Below, in pieces: positions 11,501 through 26,500 of a stretch of DNA of 64,000 bases. The notes under the pieces are model-generated. The model did no database searches and was not told where the DNA came from. It saw only the letters and a list, made by a program, of their open reading frames with translations. Source of the stretch: Diphasiastrum complanatum (lineage: Eukaryota > Streptophyta > Lycopodiopsida > Lycopodiales > Lycopodiaceae). The stretch is taken from positions 1-64,000 of the forward strand of contig MU832036.1 in the NCBI GenBank assembly GCA_029204225.1, in the 5' to 3' direction. Position numbers and translations under genes: made by a program. Each line of letters starts with the position of its first letter. Position 1 is the stretch's first letter.

Positions 11501-14500
11501 ACCCTAATCAAATAGGAACTCAGACCTGTTTCAGATTAAGGCCTCCTTACGATATAGCCTAGGCCTATTACAACTAGACACCTTTAGGGACATAACACAA
11601 TGCCTTGTCAACGATCTTAGAAATTTGATGATAGAGATAAATCACACCGAGTTTGTGATGCAGTACACAGACTTAAGCTGGCTATCATAAAGAACGAAGA
11701 TTTTTCAGATCATAAGAAGATATTGGAAAAGTAGGTGGCGAAAGACTTTGTTTAAAAAATAAGAAAATAATGTCTGTTCTGATAAACATTAAAAAGATCG
11801 ATGCCCAAAAATGTGCCAAATTGATATAATCAAGATGCACTTAAGCTACTCTGATCTATTTTAACAGTAGAAGCGTTGATTCGGTCCTTATATAGAGCTA
11901 GAATGTCACTAATCAAATGTACTGGACTAATCGCTAAATTATCAGATAATTATCTTTCACTTTTTGTAACTGATTCAATGGTCAATTTTTTCATACAGCT
12001 AGATTTCGGGTTCAACTTCGATAGTTGCAAAGTGTTGTACTTGGTCAATATTCAATGTCTTGATATTCAATTTGGCACTAGTGAAGTATCGAAGTCGTTC
12101 GACTTGGGTTCAATTCATCGACTGAGTGTTGAACTCGGTATTGTTGAAAGTTCAATACATTGAGCTATATGTTTTGGATATCATTCAAAATTCAACGCTT
12201 GCTGCCATGGCCTGATTGAGGAAAGTTGATCTTCTTGTTGACGTTGAAGCAATGTTGTTGTTCATCTACACGTGCTAACCAGGTGTCCATGTTATCTCTC
12301 TCCTTCAATTGGCCTGGCAACAAGGTTGTAAACACTCCCAAAATCTCTTTATTTTACACATAGAGGAGGCTGTTATGGGGATTCAAAATATTATGAGGAG
12401 GCTGTTATTTTGCACTAGAGGAAAGGCAAGGAGCAAAAATTCAAGTGCTGTGTATGCATCTCTTTCATGAGTTTACTAAGGGATTACCTGAGGTATTTAA
12501 AATGACAAGAGAGAGCATAGTCATAAACAAACGTACTAGTACCGGGTAGGAGGACACAAACTCACTGCTATTTGTTATACTTTGGATGTGGTATTTGTTC
12601 TAGTGTCTGCATCTAAGCTGTTTGATTGCCAGAAAATGAATCAAGAAAGCATCTTCATAAGATAGAATGCGTTCCGGGCAACTAAGGTGAGTACTAATAA
12701 GATTAGGTCACTCCAGTTATGAATTATACTTATAATTCTAATATGGCATCAGAGCAAAGGTGCTTCTGATTGGAGCGTTGAACATAAGAGTTGGATCGCT
12801 GCAAGGCAGATTATTGGAAGACTTCGTTGTAGACCAGATCGCTAAAGGATCTTCTAGGTTCTGGAAATTCTTGTTCATCAGGTGTCAGGTCCAGGGAAAA
12901 TAACTGACATCAAATCACAGGTCCCAGGATTGATTCACAGGTCTCAGAATTGCAATAATTCTGCAAGCCAACAAGAAAAGTGTCCCTGCTGCTTCCAGAC
13001 AAATCGCTGAAAATCACTTTTGAATTTTGAAGATTTAGAAGGAAGTTTTTAGTTGAAACTGGTCACTGCTAAGCAAGAATTCAGATCGCTGAAGAAGGAT
13101 CATTCAACTTGCTGAAAAAGATTAGGTCACATTGCTGAAAATCAATCATTTTATACTTGCATGAACTTGTAAAAATCAGGTTGCTGTAGAACAGCAAAGC
13201 GCGGAGTGTCACATCTTCGAAGGAAAAGGATTGCTGACATACCCATCAGTTCGCACGCAACAGATGTTATAAGTCAGATTGCTGAAAGGAGGATAGTTTT
13301 GCAGGACAGATCTCAGAAGACAGGTCGCTAAAACTTTCTGATCTGAAGTAGATCGATTACTTAGGTTCTATTTGAAAATACGGAACAAGGGAGAGGCTGC
13401 AGGAATAGTTGGGAGTGAAAGGCAGACGGGTACAGGCTAGATGGGCAGCATAGAGGACAGCATGGCAGCGAGAAGCACGAAGAACAGGTATGTGAAGGGA
13501 CAGAGAGGATGCTGCCCATCTAGCTAGGAAATAGTTGCAATCTAAGAAGTGGTAAAACATAGAATTGAGCTTGCATGCTACAAAATCTTCCCATGAAGAG
13601 CCCAAGCAATACCTGTTAGAAGAGAATCAATACAATGATCTACCTAATGACTAAATGATAGCCCTATATATATTATCTAGAGGCCCTTAGTGGAACCTAT
13701 CAGCTAGGAATAAAGAAGCAAAACAAACTGACTTTTATCGCTTTGGTGAATTTTTTTTAATCTCTTTCGCTTGCATACACCACAAAAACAACTGAAATCA
13801 ACTAAAACTAAGTGACCCAAACTAATCAAAATAAAATAAAGAATAACATAGGAATTGAGGTGGATAAGACAAAAATGGTGGTGTGGATCTGCAATTGAGG
13901 TTGAGAAGCATGACAGGTAGAAAAGTAGGTCTCGTAGAAGGTAAAACTGTCAGGGCAGGAACAAGGGAGAGGCTGCAGGAATAGTTGGGAGTGAAAGGCA
14001 GACGGATACAGGCTAGATGGGCAGCATAGAGGACAGCATGGCAGCGAGAAGCACGAAGAATAGGTACGTGAAGGGACAGAGAGGATGCTGCAACATGAGG
14101 GTAGAAGTGTGAAGGTTACTTGTTAATAGTAGCTACTTGTCTGCTGAAGGGTGCAAAAAGTACCTCTCTGAGATGTAAGCCAATGCAGATCTGTCATAGC
14201 ATCAAGGAAGTTCCATTGGAAAGCCCTCCAATCAGATAAAGAAGATTCCTATGTTACACATCCCGTCCATGCGTCCATGTGGAAGCTCTGCCATCTAAGT
14301 GTAGCTGTACTGACTAGATCTTTAGTGCATTCTTTCGGTCCATGTCGAAATCTGTATCTTACATGGTGGAAGGTTGTACTAAAACAAGTAGTTTACATGC
14401 AAATGGTGAAAATAATATTAGGGCCCATATGGAAGTGTGCTTCTGAGAGAAGAGTGAGGCATATATTTATCAGCTTTCTTGAAAGAGATGTGAGTGACAA

Positions 14501-17500
14501 ATGGATGCTTGCTATACCGTTGGTAGTGAGGGCTTGAAAGAATGGATAGATGAGTGAAGAGAGATGTAATTAGCAAGTGTCAAAAAGACTCAATGAGGAT
14601 CAGGGAGTCATCCCACGAGCCATGCAATCTTATGGGTGAGATAACAATCCAATGAGGGCAATGTATTGAGCGATCCAATGAGGGCAATGTATTGAGAGCG
14701 ATCCCGTGAGGAAGCAAGGTTTCCTTCAAAGGGACATTCTGCATGAAAGAGTGAGAAGGAAGTTTGTATGAGACCATTCATAATTGATGAGGGAGTTTCT
14801 TCAGGGAATTGCACATATTTAAAATTAGATTCAAATCGAGCAGATTTGAATCAGGATTTATATAAAGACTTGCATACTCAATTTTTTTTTAAAAGATTCA
14901 AAATTGTTCAAATTATCAAAAGAATCAGATTCATGTGGAAGATATAACAAGCATCATGTGCTTAGTGTAAATTGCCATAAAAAACCATGAAGTGATCCTC
15001 GGATCTTCCCTAGCTTCCAAAAGTTATCACATCACATGCTTTATTTGAGGACTCATATAGACAAGCTTTACATTTTGGCTAGGAGAAAAATGACAGTTCT
15101 AGTCTTGCATCAAATATGAAAGATTCGAAACGAATTGAAAACCTTCAGATGAAGATTTCTTGTAATTAGGACCTGCATCCACTAAGCCTCTCCTCTGTCC
15201 TCTCATCAGTAGAATCCATCGTGGCTAATAGGTCATCTACAGAAGAGCTATTGGACATGGAGGTATGATATTGACAAGCACTGCACTCACAAGCTATTCT
15301 GGTTGGGTAAAGTGACGAAAATCAGCTCGGGTGGGCTGTGAAGGCTCTAAACATTCCCTCCACTAAATGGAGTAGTAGCAAAATGTGTCCCTGCCATTGT
15401 AGAAATACTGAATGTAAATGGTAACAATGATAAGCAGAACCGTCTGGAGAAACTGCTCCTTGGTAACCAGTTCGTCGAGTTCTTCGGCGAACTGTTCCTG
15501 TTCTTCCAATTCCATTGGTTGCTTCCCTTTTCTGTAAGTCAAGGCTTCTGTTTCAAGTTCGTCGAAGCCTCTCTCCGGGGGTTGATCAGGTCCCTGAGGA
15601 GTGGTCATCTTGGAAACTGAAAAAGAGGTACCTTAACTTCTGAAGAAAAAAAAGTCAAAAAGACTAATTTACAACTGTACAAGGAGGGAAAGAAAACTTA
15701 GCTCTTTCTGAGAACTGTACTTCCACAGAGAGAATCAAGAAAAGCCCTTTCAGCTCTTCTTCAACTGCTTTCAGACCTGCTGTCCGGAAAAATCAGGAAC
15801 CAGGATGCCAAGATGCAAGCAAATCTCTGATTTCCCTTGCTCCTACCCTCGGTGTCAGGTTAACAACTCGGGTAGATCAAATTTTCCCAAATTGGAGTCA
15901 AAAAACAGATGTACCAAATCCGAATTTGTGAAGGCCTCTGCTCGGTGAACTGCCTGCTCTAAAAAATCAAATTCCAAGCTTAAACTGTAGGCAAAAAACT
16001 GAATTTGATTTATTGTAGACCCTCGCTGACTGGCCAACAGTTCTATGGGCCCACCAAGTCCAGATTTATGGCCTAAAAATCATCTACAACCCTGATTTTG
16101 TTGACTTACTACCCTCGCTATCTGTCTTTCAGATCTGTGGCTACTGAAAATCAGACTAAAGGGCCTCAAACGGATTCCAAAACTCAGGATTTCAGAAGAT
16201 ATTATCAGCGCTGGATCTGTACTAGCTTTCCTCTTGAATTTCTGCTCAGATTACAGTGTTTTACACTCAAAAATCAGAAGTAACTATCTGATTTTGCAGC
16301 GATGGAACTACCCCTGAATTCTGGTTCGGATTCTGTCAAAAAAGCAAGTAAATCCACCAAAATTTCCTCAGTAGGAGACTGTTCCTACAGCGCTGGCCCT
16401 GCTCCTCTACTTTCTGAGAACTTGAAGAAGTTCTGAGCAATCTAGCTACTTTCTCCACTGCTGAAAACTGAATTCCCTAGGATGGAGATGGCTCTGATAC
16501 CAGTGTAATAGATCCTAACACCACAGTAGGGCAAACACTAACTGATCCACCCAACCTTGCCTACTCCCTAATGTAGAGTAAGCCCCTCCTAGCCCAGTGT
16601 GAGGACTGGTAGCATGCAACTGCCAAGTGTCGGCCACGTGGCACTAACGTGGCCGACTGCACGTCGGGACCCAACTGGGGGCCATATCCTGCTGACAAGG
16701 TCCCTAGGTTGTGTTAGGCCCGCCATGGCTATGGACCGTGTTGGGGCACACACTCACACTGTCTTGCCCTGTTGGTCATGTATGCTGGACACGACCCTGA
16801 CTGTGGTATCTAAAGGTCCAGGAGATCCAGCAGCAGCTCATCAACGTCTCACTCCGCTCCAGGCACAACTCTCAGTGGTGGAAACAGAAAATCTATGCCT
16901 GGGAGCGGAAGTGGCGACACTGCAAACCATAAAGACGACTTGGCTAGCGCAACCAACACCTACTAACAAACCACTCAGCCAAGCCGAGGTGGATCTCCTC
17001 ACGAAGCAGGTTCAAAAAGTACACAACAAATGATGAAGCAAAAAATAATCTCTAAGTAAGAATTGTGAATGAGCATCAAACACTGTTGATGTAGTGGCGG
17101 CAAATCGACTGCAAGAAACTGCAGATGAGCCTCCAACAAAGAATCCAAGCACCGGAACAATCAACCACAGAATGGATGGTAGAGCTCCTACTTAAGCTGT
17201 TCTGGTGGCTCTTAAGAAAGCCGTCCAGGAAAATACCACAATAGGGTTGCCATCAACCTGGTCTCTCTGACCAAGCAATCTGCAAGTCTCTAGCATATGA
17301 CTGACAATAATAAATGGGACCATGTAGTTAATAATGCCTTCGGTCTAAATTAGGGCCTCCTGACATAATCTATGAGTACAACTATGTCCATAGAATCATC
17401 AAACAATGATCCCTTGTTTAGAAAAGTGTTCTTCTCACAAGTAGAACAAATATGAAGTGATGTCAATACTTTTATGAACCTTGAAGGGGCTACAAAAATA

Positions 17501-20500
17501 TGAACCATATGTACAACTGCTCATCAGCAATGATGACGAGTCAAGTTTATGGAGGACAGAGTGTGGAAATATAAAGAACTGAGAGGCAAAGAGACCTATC
17601 TCCCTAGAAAGTTAGCAACCTAGAAATACAGCAAAAGAAACGGGGGACATGCATCTGTGCCAAAAAGAAAAGTGGATGTTAAAATCAAAATTCTAGATGA
17701 GAGCTGAATTGAATTAGCTTATCACGAGTGATAAGCTGACAGAAGACTTTATCCTTTTAACTGTTAAGGCCCTTCAGGCTCTCCAGACCTGAGTGTTCTG
17801 CACTGTTATCAAAATCCAAAATCTCTGGGAGGTAAAAATTTGCAATTTCCAACTGCTAACTTTAAATCACATATGCACCAAATGATAATGTTTTCCTTTT
17901 TTGAAAAAAAACTGTATATTTTCGAATGGAATAAAATGTAAAACTAACCCATCCATGCCATGCAGTCCATTCAAAAGCAAAACTTCACCTTGAATGGAAC
18001 AATCAAAACAACCACACAATTCTTACTGGAACTTCCACATGGAATGTAAATTACTTAAATGCAAATCCCAACACATCCTTAAAAAAATCTGTAACTATGC
18101 TGAATGAAGAAGTGCAATAATTTACAAACAATATATAATCAGAGAATCTGGCATAAACCTGTTGTTAGATCACGAGAGGATAATATCCCATGGGCACAAG
18201 CTGTAATAACTTTATCTACCACAAAAGGAATGGCTGCAAGAATGTCCCAAGGAGCTAAAAGTGGTCTTCCTGCTATATCATCTTCTGTGCTACTGCTAGT
18301 GGTGTTTGGGCATCCTGTTGGAAGAGAAGCATTCCTGGTTGAATTGATCTTTTTGAACATCATGTCAATCAATTTCTGAACATCATCACCCTTGGCAGCG
18401 CCACAAAGTGCTGAAGTAATGCATGCCTGATCCTGAAGATACCACGCCTTAAGATTTGGGTAAGAATCAAGAGAAACAACCTCTACACCTTTAACGGAAG
18501 ATAGCAAATCAGGATCCATAGTCCTTGGCCCATCTATTCCTCTGTTTGCCACTTGATCAGTAGTCTGATGTCTGTCAATGGCAGCAAGGGAAGTTTTGGA
18601 TGACAACATTTTGAGGTTTCTCAGCTCCAAGAGTGATTCAAGATTCAACTTGGAACCCAAAGGCAACAACTTGCCCAATAATTGATAGCCAAGAGGAGCT
18701 TGACTAAACTTCCAAAGCCTATGAAGCAGAAGAAAGGCATACGAAAATAGCATGTTATTGGAGATATCCACAGAACTGGCAGTGAGAGGCACTGTAGGAG
18801 ATATTGTACCAAAATATTCACAAATCGGCAGTAGGGACGTAGCCAGTTCTGGAAACTGCAGAAAATGTTCTTGATAAGTAGATACAGTTATGAGAAACTA
18901 CAATATCCAGATTACATGCATGCAAATCATCATAAACCAGAAAAGTTGATAAAGACCAAACAGGAGCTATTTCTCCTTCTCCATATTTACCTTCGACATC
19001 TGCTTTCTTGCTCAGCTATTTCGTGCTAGATATTTTGCTTATACCGCATAATTAGTAAGTAGAAATATTTGCATTACCTTTCCATGCAAATTTAGTACAT
19101 TGATAGCATCATTTGAGCTCAGTGCTTTGAGGACAGATAACAGCATTGGAGCGAGTGGTAAAAGACAATGTCCGGCCCAGTCTTTTGAATCACTGCAAGG
19201 TGATAGCAATTGCATTGCTAACCGCACTGCATGTTCCTGAAACATGCTTTCAGTATAAGCCCAGTTACCAAAGGTAGACAAGAATATATTGACATGAGAG
19301 GTTCTCTTCATCAAAGTATAAGCCACTTCTTAGATTACAAATACAATTATCCTATAAAGAATTAAAACTACTCTCAAACTGTCAACATTTGGGGAGTGAA
19401 CAAGTGCCATAAAATAGGCACAAACATAAAGATGAGAACCGCCTGTCAACTAAAAACAGTTTTAACTTTAACTTGTTGAAGTAGATCTTTTATCGAGTTG
19501 GACACCCTATATGTCATAATGCAGCTTATCTACGGGCTTTTTCCATCTAAGAAAAGACTAATAGAGTAGCTTACACCATCCATCACTTTACTTTTGACAA
19601 ATTCCTTGCACTATTTGCAGGAGAAAAACATCTCTATTGTTGTTGCTTTGCACACTCCTTGTTTAAACCAGCGTCCACTAGGGCTTAAGATAACTACCTG
19701 AACATTCCAAGCGCATAGAAGAGATGCACCACACAGAATACTAGCGGCAGAAGCCCGATCATCATCCAGGCCATTAACTGCTGTTTGATATGCCTTTTCC
19801 AGTTCCGCTAAGCTTTCAGTTTAAAAAACTACAAGAAGTTAAAGAGAAGAAAATTGAAGGAGATGATACTGCCAAACACTTGCAAACATAAACTAGAGAA
19901 AAAAATTCCAAATAGTCGTTTTTGTTTCTCTGTATCCTTATGGTGACACAAAAGCAAACCTGAAATTGTACAGCCTTACAGAAGAGAAGAAAAAGAGGAA
20001 GCACATCTGGTGATAATATACATAGGCAGGAGCAAAGAGCGCGGGTATTCATGGAATTTCACCTTCCAGCAGGAGTTGAAGCCAAAGCAAATTTCAGTGT
20101 CCCTGAGAGAGGGGCACCTTCCATAAATGCCACCCAAGGAGAACTTTGAGTTGACAATGTATGTTTGACACTAACGACACTACCAATATAGCCTGGCCAA
20201 GTATATGCAGATGTGTCCAGTAACCCTCTTGCAATGCAAGCATCAAGAATCAGCTGTCTCATGTTACCCACTGTGGAAACATATGCAAAAAGATGGATAT
20301 TCAGTATCCCACAAAGCCTGCCAGCTTATCTACTACATTAAAAAAACTAGAGTGTCCCAACTGAAAAAACTAAAAGAAAGCAAAAATGCGTTGGCCGATA
20401 TAAGTTTCAGAATAAAAAACTTACCCAGAACTATAAAACTAAAATGTTTTAAGAACCATCAAAGAGGTCCATGGGAGAACCAAAGGTACTTTTGACCGGT

Positions 20501-23500
20501 TTTGACCAAAGTATCACTGAACAAAGCTAACTTCTAAGAAAATCATAGTTTTTGGGAAACACTGTTTGTTGATGGTTTTTAATGGGGGTGATATGCTTTC
20601 CCATGTCCTCATTGCCGTAACATGGAAAATGGTGCTTCCTCACTGGGAAAACACGTTTCCCTGCAATTTTGCATGAAAACGAGTATCCCTGCTAGTGTGT
20701 GCATAGGCACTAACTACCTAGAACTATAAGACTAAAATGTTGTAAGAACCTTCAAAGAGGTCCATGGGAGAGAAGTATCACTAAACAAAGGTAACCAGAT
20801 CATAGTGTCTGGGAAACACTGTTTGTTGATGGTTTTTGATGGGGTAAAGTGCTCCCCCATGTCCTCGTTGCTCTAACATGGAAAACCCATAGCATGGTGA
20901 AGGAGTTGCCTTATCAAACCTATCTTTAAGCTTTGATTGAAGAAGAGGATAGCATAATCAAGCTACTATAATTGCAATACATTAATCAGGTATCTTCTGA
21001 TCATAATATAAGATCTTTAACTACAGCCTGGAGGCCAGCAGCTGGCCAATAATCTAGATCAGAATATTAAGGTAGCAAGCAAATTCATCAAGGATAGACG
21101 AACTTCTTCTTGTGATATTTTGAAGCTTGGGTAGCTCGTTAACCTTGATCTAAGGCATAGCTCAAGCCATTGCATCTGGGCTGAATTCAACCTTCAGAGG
21201 TTGACATGGGCGGCAGATCAAAGGGATGGTTTAACCCCTAGCACTGCAACAGCACTCAATGTCTGCAGCAGTAATGGTTCACTCTCTATTGGAAGCTTTG
21301 TCCCAGCATTGCTTGAGATTTTTCTTATCACAACAAATGTTTTGACAGCTGCACCTTTTAACAGTCTTTGCACACTATGATCCCAATGGCCAGCAGTGGC
21401 TTGGACTATATTCATCTCGCTGTGTAACAACCAACAAGTAGAATTCCAACAAAGAATTCAGTCAACAAGGATTAGATATCTTGTACAGACCTGCTTTACT
21501 CACAGTCACGTCATTTGAAACTTGTGCATCGTGAACCCCCTTTTTTGGATTTTGAGACATGCATGTTGCCGCTTCCACTGCTGGTGGCATCAGTAAATAA
21601 TTAAATTGCGCCAACACCTGCAAACTGCATTTAAAAGCTCTACGGCGACTGTATGAAGTTTTTCTGTCTTCATTTTTCTCAAACCTGGTGTTGCATTCCA
21701 AAGGGATGTCCTCTCTACACGATAGTTGCTGGTTCTTCTCTTCTTCTTCAATTACAATGCTGCAAGCTAAGGGAACTATCGACAGTAGCATACACAAGCG
21801 AGATTCCACATGAGGTTTTGGGCCTTCGACGAATTCCCGCTCCTGCATCAACGAACAGCAAGATAAGCCACTGCATACATAAATATATGAGGTACAACAT
21901 GATGCAACATAAATTGGAAGTGAGCTGATCTTTGACTGTCATTGATGATCAAAATTTGCATCCTAATCAGATTTCAACCTGCAAAAGCAGAAGATAACTG
22001 CAACCATCTTGCGCAATGAAAATAGCACACTAACAACTCACCCTGCTGACCAAGCGTAGTGCAGCAGTCCAAAGGCCCAAAAATAAGTCATGCCAAGTTG
22101 CACCATAAAAAGCTTGCAGTGACTTCATTAATTCTGGAAAACATGGCAGGTGATCACTTCACTACTATCATCAGCAACTTGAGGCATGAAACAATGTACA
22201 ACATTAGAAACCTTTGATGTTTTATTGTCTACATGTACAAGTACATCTAAATCACAATGTGAACAACACATGCACAAAAAGAAGAAGTAGCAAACTGTGA
22301 ACCAAGTAGGTGAACAAATGCTCTTTAACAAAAGGACGCATCGGTGAAAGGTACTATGAGACTAAGGCCAAAATAAGAGAAGGCTTGAGTGAGAGGTAGA
22401 ATGAGACTGAGGCGTATCCAAAATGTGCTTCAACATTTCAAAAACATACAGGTGCCTGGTACATTAAAAAGGTTGAGACCAGTGTAGGCTTCTGGATGGT
22501 GCACAATCAAATCGGGTACTTTGACTTCTCTGACTGGGAGGCTGAAATTTGTGCCCTGAACATGAAGTTCATGGCTCAATTTATAGTCTTCACAATATCT
22601 TCGTTAGTCTTAATTAAGTTCTAGTCTGAGCTATTCTTGAGGTTCCAAAAAAGGTCTTTTCTAAGAATTATTGGCCAAACTGTATAGACATACAAATCCA
22701 AGTTGCCACAAATGTTTGTATAACTAAGATGCATTTCATTCGCTTGTCGGTTGTGCACTACAGTCTACCAAACAAAAGAGGCAAACCATTTGTTAACAAT
22801 TTATCAAAATTTTGCATCCTAATGGAACTTGTATTATCTACTCTTCAAACCTAAATCTAAAGCTCCACAAAACAAAAATTAGAAACATAAACTTTAGCAT
22901 GGACTTGACGAGATAATTTTTGCATACCCTCATCTAGAAGCAGGTCCAAATATCGATTACTGAACATGGCATATCTCCATGAGGGAATATGCTTCTAACT
23001 CATCTCGCAGAGCAGCAAACTTTCAATCTCACTACTCCAATATCTCTAGTGGCATTTGAAAGCTAGCTTAGAAAAACAAATTATCTCACAGTTTCCTTAC
23101 TTGTCATAGACTTGGAAGTTTCTGAAAAAGGGGTAGACTTCCTCACCTAAATCATTATGCTGCTACTTTTAGTTCAAGCACAGGCATGAAAACGTCTAAG
23201 GGAATAATAAGTCATGAAGTATAAGTGGCTGATCAGATGTGTTATGTAAGAGAGTCGAGGCTTCACCTCTAATCAACGTTCCACTTCTTCAGATTTAAGT
23301 TCCAACATAGAATTGAGAACCATATAACCTATTGCAAGGTACTGCGAGGGTTGAAAATCTATGAAAACAGAAAATCTGGAAAATAGTTCAATACGCTACA
23401 GAATCTAAAAGGGGCAGTCAGCAGATATGCTAAATTAATGTTATCAAAATTATGACGGTTGGACGTCACCCTTAATTCGAAATTCATGGAATTTTCTGTC

Positions 23501-26500
23501 ATTACAGAAAAGTAGGCAAACGTCTCAGCAAAAAACATAACTGCCACATGCAGTTCAAAGGAAAGGTATTTTTCTTCCACCATGAATGCAAAGGGTGGGT
23601 TTAGATTGATGCAAACCAGTAAGGGCCTCAGCTGTAGATGTCACTGAAACTCTTCTTCCTTCCATTGCATCTTCCATGAAGATATCAAAAGGGAGCCATA
23701 TTGTGGCCACGCCAGTGGCCAAGAAAGTGTGTATCAATGAACTGCCTCCTGACAGTACCTTAATGAAAGGCACATTGGTGGATTTCCATGTTTGCTCTAA
23801 ATCATGCTGGATACAATCGCTTAAATCTTTAATTAAGTCCATTGCTTCATTTGGAGCCTTCAGCAAAGGATCGTGTGCCAGCACTTCCAGCATCTGTAAT
23901 TTTGGCAACACCATTCTCCACTGCTCTGGCCTACAAATTCAAGTATTTAAGTTTGCCATGAAATGAAGAACTAAAAAGATGGTCAAAAGAGGGAAATAAA
24001 TTTTCCAATTATATACTAACTTCATCTTGTCACCAGATATTCCAGCTAATCTTAAGAATAATCACCAACGAGATTATCAGCATCAAAATTTAAAACTTAT
24101 TCAAGACAAAGTAGTCATTACTAACAAAAAGACATTCCTAGTGGTTGTGAAGTCAAAGTTTTCTATGGATTTTCTAGAACTTTTTTACCTTAAAAACATT
24201 GGAATAGATTCTAGCAGGCATTCATTCTCAATTAAAAAATTCTTGCAATAAGTCAGTCATACATTAACAATTTCATCTTCGGACTCTATTGAATTGACTT
24301 ATGAATGATAGAACACTGGTTTTCCACAAAAGTGTTGAAGATATTAAACAGCATTTTATGATCAATGAGCTCTAATAATCTTTGTCCAACAGAGATCATG
24401 AAGCCTCCAGCCAAGGGAGAAAAATATATTCAAGACTCAGCTTGGTGACTGATTTCATCAATTTGAAAACAGAATCTTACACTCACAGGACCACCGATAT
24501 TCTTGCCATACACCCTGTAGATTTATGTCGTAGCAAGGAGAATTCTAAAACAAAATTCCATCATGCCAGATTTTAATAATAATTTCAAGTAGCATTCCTC
24601 ACTTAATTTCAATCTCTATAAAAGAGAAACTTTCTAACTAGACACATATGGCAATTTTCAGCATATCTGGCACTCGTGCATTGCTTTAGGACATTCTTGG
24701 TGTACACGACTAGACTCCCCATGTGACTCACAATTATCTTGCTGGTCGTCTTTCAAAGCCACAACAATCAGTGCTGCTTTAGTGGTACAAGAAGACCAAA
24801 ATTGGGATCTGACATATAAATTGACTTTTTCTTCTGGCAGATGGTAGACTGAATGAGCAGAAGCCTGTAGAAGAGAAGAAAGGATCTCCCGTCTAGATAA
24901 CTTGGCTTTATGATCATTGCTATATCATAGGAGATCAAGAAGGATGCCAGCCATGAAAAGGAAGGAAAAGCTCATGAGCTAACAACCTCGGAGTCACAAA
25001 CGAAACCTTTAAAAATGTCCAGGCATAGCTCATCCTCTTCTTTATGAGATATGTCTAAGAGCTAACAAGCTTACTTCTTTGTAACAAGTAAAGGCCCCAG
25101 AGTGATGTTGGGTTGCAAAACAGCAGGTCCTATCTTAGAAAGAAGCATAAAACTCCAAACAAAACTTGTAAGATAAACCTCACTCTAGTTGACAAAGACT
25201 TACAGACAGTTAAAATATTAATCTAATGATTATATTACTTGGATACAGCAACACAAAGCATGAACATAAGAAATTTGACATACAGGTTCCTCTGGGCAAG
25301 GCGTAGCAATGCCGCGGTTTTCCTGTTTTGCAAAATTTTCACAACCACATCTAGCGCCTTCAAGCTATTTTTCTTTTTTTGACGTTCTGACTCCCCTCGC
25401 CTCAAGCTATTCATGTCATCTTCCACATTCATGCAATGAGCTCGTGCTGTATGGCAGCCAAAATTGTGTGTTCCAGCATTCAAACTTTTGGATTGTCGGT
25501 CGGATCCGATTGAAGGGAGGCTCCAATCTTCAGCTATGGCTTGTGCTAGTTTATAAAGCAGGCATAGAAGAAAATGTATTAAATTTGTCCCAAACTCTGC
25601 AATGGACTTCCCAGTACTGTAAGGAGGCTGAAGGGCCTCAACCACAGCCTTGAGCAGCCTGCAAATGCCAAATAAATAAGGTTTTAATTATGTGTTTTCC
25701 CGTTTGTTTAGTAAGCTGCAATCTACAACGATAATTCCGACTTTGTCAGCACACAACATAAACCCCCTCAACAAAAACCTGCTAAGAACTTTGAAGTGCA
25801 TGTTAAGTCTCTGTTTAGTGTCCAAACCAAAAATATAATGTTGGCGTATAAACTCAATGCCTCATTATGAGCTTGTCAAGCAGGCGGCTAGCTTAACACT
25901 CTCCCACATGACAGCTGTTCCTAATATGTAGGCAGATCAAAACAAATAAAATTTGAAGGTATGTTACATAAAAGAATTTGTCCGTTGTACTAAACTCTGA
26001 AAGATATTTGCACCTTACGTTCAATTATCTGGAAAATCACAATTCCTGATCAGTTATAGAGCACTAAATTTGTAAGAAAAAGTACCAGATGAAGTCATAC
26101 ACTAAAATAGTGAAACCTCGTTGTAACACCAGGTCAGATGACTTGTCCAGCCCTAAGATGAATCAGGACAGTACACTTAACTCTGGAAGTACATGGGAAG
26201 ATCTAACCATGTTCAGCAGCACACAGGTAACTGGAATGGGACACAATTTATTCCCTCAAATCTCACATCGCACTTATAATATGCCAAACAAATACAAATG
26301 CATGAACTTTTCTTAAACTATTTGACATTGTGTTCTGGATTGAAAACAGATGTGAAATCAATATGCAAACCCACTTCTCTGACTAAAGGATACAGTTTCT
26401 AGCCAACTTTCCAATAGCGAGCAAGAAGTCTATTCATTGGCAGAATGATAGCTATGCAATCCCCAAAATTTAATGCTACGAATATTTCTGAGAAGATCAA

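Larger units (their letters stand above)
3110..18158 (-). other. MED33 intron 10 (15 kb) packed with transposons
   Basis: Bounded by the GTTTAT donor (18158) and the CATGCAG acceptor (3110). From low to high coordinate it holds a copia 3' end, a 0.8-kb insertion, a hAT transposon, a copia LTR/leader remnant, a 134-bp direct repeat and a truncated gypsy copy. At 11061-12686 I recognise nothing. At 13370-15449 there is only the direct repeat and a small tandem duplication at 14647-14705. At 16810-18100 there is a short gag-like fragment (to about 17033), then nothing recognisable. Confidence 0.85.

Noticed and set aside
16599-17033. 144-codon plus-strand open frame
   Set aside because: Its first half is antisense to the gypsy LTR and its second half reads a short gag-like helical piece. 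The junction coincides with the LTR edge, so it is a chimera, not a gene.
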